Assembly (NCBI GenBank): GCA_946482165.1 | Contig: CAMLQS010000035.1 | Location: forward strand, 1-23,426 | DNA length: 23,426 nucleotides | DNA from: an uncultured Verrucomicrobiota bacterium | Lineage (GTDB): Bacteria; Verrucomicrobiota; Verrucomicrobiae; Opitutales; Opitutaceae | Reading direction: 5' to 3' | Part shown: piece after piece, positions 22,465 through 23,426 of the stretch | How the letters are laid out: every line of letters starts with the position of its first letter | How positions within the stretch are numbered: the first letter of the stretch is position 1 | The notes under the pieces: model-generated | The model's input: only the letters and a program-made list of their open reading frames with translations | What the model was told of the DNA's origin: nothing | Database searches by the model: none | Translations under genes and position numbers: made by a program

Positions 22465-22974
22465 TTATCGGGCGCCTGGCCCCGCGGCCCTCTTCGCCTC
22501 GCTCGCGGATGCACCGGGCGCATCCGCGTCGCGGAACGCCCCTTTCTCCGCCGCCTGAACGAAACCTTCCGTCACGCTCTTCAATTCCTCCCAGCGCGCG
22601 CGGATCGTCTTCGCCTCCGACGCCGACACCTGCTGGTCGGCGCTCGCCGCCGTGATCACGCCCAGCAGCTCGGCGAAGTCTCGGACGATCTCGTTGGTCG
22701 CGGGGACCAGCGCGCTGCCCGACGCCTTGACCGGCGGGTTCTCGATGAAAAAGCCGCCCGCCTGAGCGCAAACCCAGTGGGCGATGCGCTTGTCTCCGGT
22801 CGCCTTTAACAGCTGCTCGATGCGATCAAGCGGATTGCTGGAACCGCTGCCGGCCACCTCTCCCGGCGGCTCCGCCCACTTGTAGATCAGCGAAAGCGAC
22901 AGGTTCATGTCGGCCGCGATCTGCTTCGCGCTGGTGCGCTTTAGGACGTCTTTGAGCAACTCGTGCGATTGCAT
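22465..22974 (-). CDS. Small protein with N-terminal helix-turn-helix-like segment
   Basis: A 169-residue protein, probably cytoplasmic. The first 40 residues (HELLKDVLKRTSAKQIAADM followed by NLSLSLIYKWAEPP) look like a helix-turn-helix of the phage CII or Cro type. The remainder is helical, with LDRIEQLLKATGDKRIAHWV and a later heptad-like stretch ending in a polar, Ala-rich tail. I do not recognise a named family; related unnamed proteins may be common in Verrucomicrobia. The chosen start is the ATG at 22972-22974, just inside a TTG. The upstream AAGGT is a weak ribosome site. It diverges from sucC across 125 bases, so it could regulate that promoter region, which is inference only. Confidence 0.7.
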   Translation of the reverse strand: MQSHELLKDVLKRTSAKQIAADMNLSLSLIYKWAEPPGEVAGSGSSNPLDRIEQLLKATGDKRIAHWVCAQAGGFFIENPPVKASGSALVPATNEIVRDFAELLGVITAASADQQVSASEAKTIRARWEELKSVTEGFVQAAEKGAFRDADAPGASASEAKRAAGPGAR

Positions 22975-23043
22975 CAACGGACCTTGCGGCTCGCATAAGG
23001 GCGACGCAAGCCGGTCGTGTTCGTGCTAAAGCGAGACTGAATT

Positions 23044-23097
23044 CGGGTTTTTCGGCGTGCCAACCCCCCGCGCGCGGCGCAGGCTCCGGGTTTTTCG
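23044..23097 (+). repeat. Direct repeat in the sucC leader
   Basis: CGGGTTTTTCG occurs at 23044-23054 and again at 23087-23097, 43 bases apart, the second ending 2 bases before the sucC ATG. It may be an operator pair or leader feature; no known binding site was recognised. Confidence 0.45.
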
Positions 23098-23099
23098 CT

Positions 23100-23426
23100 A
23101 TGAACATCCACGAGTATCAGGCCAAGGCCTTGTTCGAGAAGTTTGGGGTCCCCGTTCCCAAGGGTGCCGCCGCCAAAACGCAGGAGGAGTTCGACACCGC
23201 CCTCGCGCAGCTTCCCGAAGGCCCCACCATGGTGAAGTCCCAGATCCACGCCGGCGGCCGCGGCAAGGGCACCTTCACCGACGGCTACAAGGGCGGCGTG
23301 AAGTTCAACAAAACCAAGGCCGACGCCAAGGAGGTCGCCGGCAAGATGCTCAACAACACCCTCGTCACCATCCAGACCGGCCCCGCCGGCCGCAAGGTCC
23401 AGACGATCTACTTCACCGTCGCGAGC
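23100..23426 (+). CDS. sucC: Succinyl-CoA ligase beta subunit, N-terminal part (cut by window edge)
   Basis: The first 109 residues of SucC, the ATP-grasp beta subunit of succinyl-CoA synthetase in the citric acid cycle. MNIHEYQAKALFEKFGVPVP is the classic SucC start, and MVKSQIHAGGRGKGTF carries the nucleotide-binding segment (KSQ, AGGRGK). The next GGVKF and GRKVQTIYFT also fit. The rest, and any sucD, lie beyond the window. ATG at 23100-23102 has no Shine-Dalgarno; its leader is T-rich. Confidence 0.96.
   Translation, partial: MNIHEYQAKALFEKFGVPVPKGAAAKTQEEFDTALAQLPEGPTMVKSQIHAGGRGKGTFTDGYKGGVKFNKTKADAKEVAGKMLNNTLVTIQTGPAGRKVQTIYFTVAS

Noticed and set aside
22465..22974. Phage CII repressor with lysogeny function
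   Set aside because: Only the helix-turn-helix outline fits; there is no phage context.

Overview
This is a GC-rich chromosomal segment, most plausibly from a verrucomicrobium of the Opitutaceae type. That assignment is an inference. It rests on the mix of housekeeping genes, a REP-like hairpin that adds the peptide GTGILPV to the end of recF, several families of intergenic palindromic repeats, a lone KaiC-like gene paired with two-component genes, and start codons that mostly lack a Shine-Dalgarno sequence. No prophage, insertion sequence, CRISPR array, rRNA or tRNA gene was seen.

Layout. 1-4637 is a purine block: the start of purL (minus strand, cut by the window edge) diverges from a long purF-type gene, an ORF6N-domain gene and purM (plus strand). 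4796-7521 holds recF, overlapped by a TSUP permease gene (ATGA overlap), then ruvC. Queuosine and shikimate genes follow on the minus strand (aroK then queG, 7581-9426), converging on ruvC. 9587-12661 is a two-gene unit, a transglutaminase-like protein plus a DUF2126-type protein, which in many bacteria are one fused polypeptide. 13070-16887 is the most interesting part: four same-strand genes for a CheY/Rcp1-like response regulator, an uncharacterised 141-residue protein, a double-domain KaiC-like ATPase and a PAS histidine kinase. They look like one operon preceded by an AT-rich island with a nested inverted repeat. 17008-22974 is all minus strand: a helix-turn-helix-like small protein, a lipoprotein, a membrane hybrid histidine kinase, and a tagaturonate-epimerase-family enzyme. 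The window ends in the start of sucC (plus strand).

How the parts may work together. PurL, the PurF-type enzyme and PurM act at steps of de novo IMP synthesis. RecF and RuvC both serve recombinational repair. In the KaiC module the kinase and the receiver protein are natural phosphotransfer partners, with the KaiC-like ATPase and the 141-residue protein as candidate input or output partners. No kaiA or kaiB is nearby, so a canonical clock is not implied.

Small repeated DNA elements occupy many of the gaps. There are twin-hairpin REPs at 7531 and 19011, an 88-base element at 12651 and 16900, phased decamer arrays at 3485 and 6699, and a nested palindrome at 4651.
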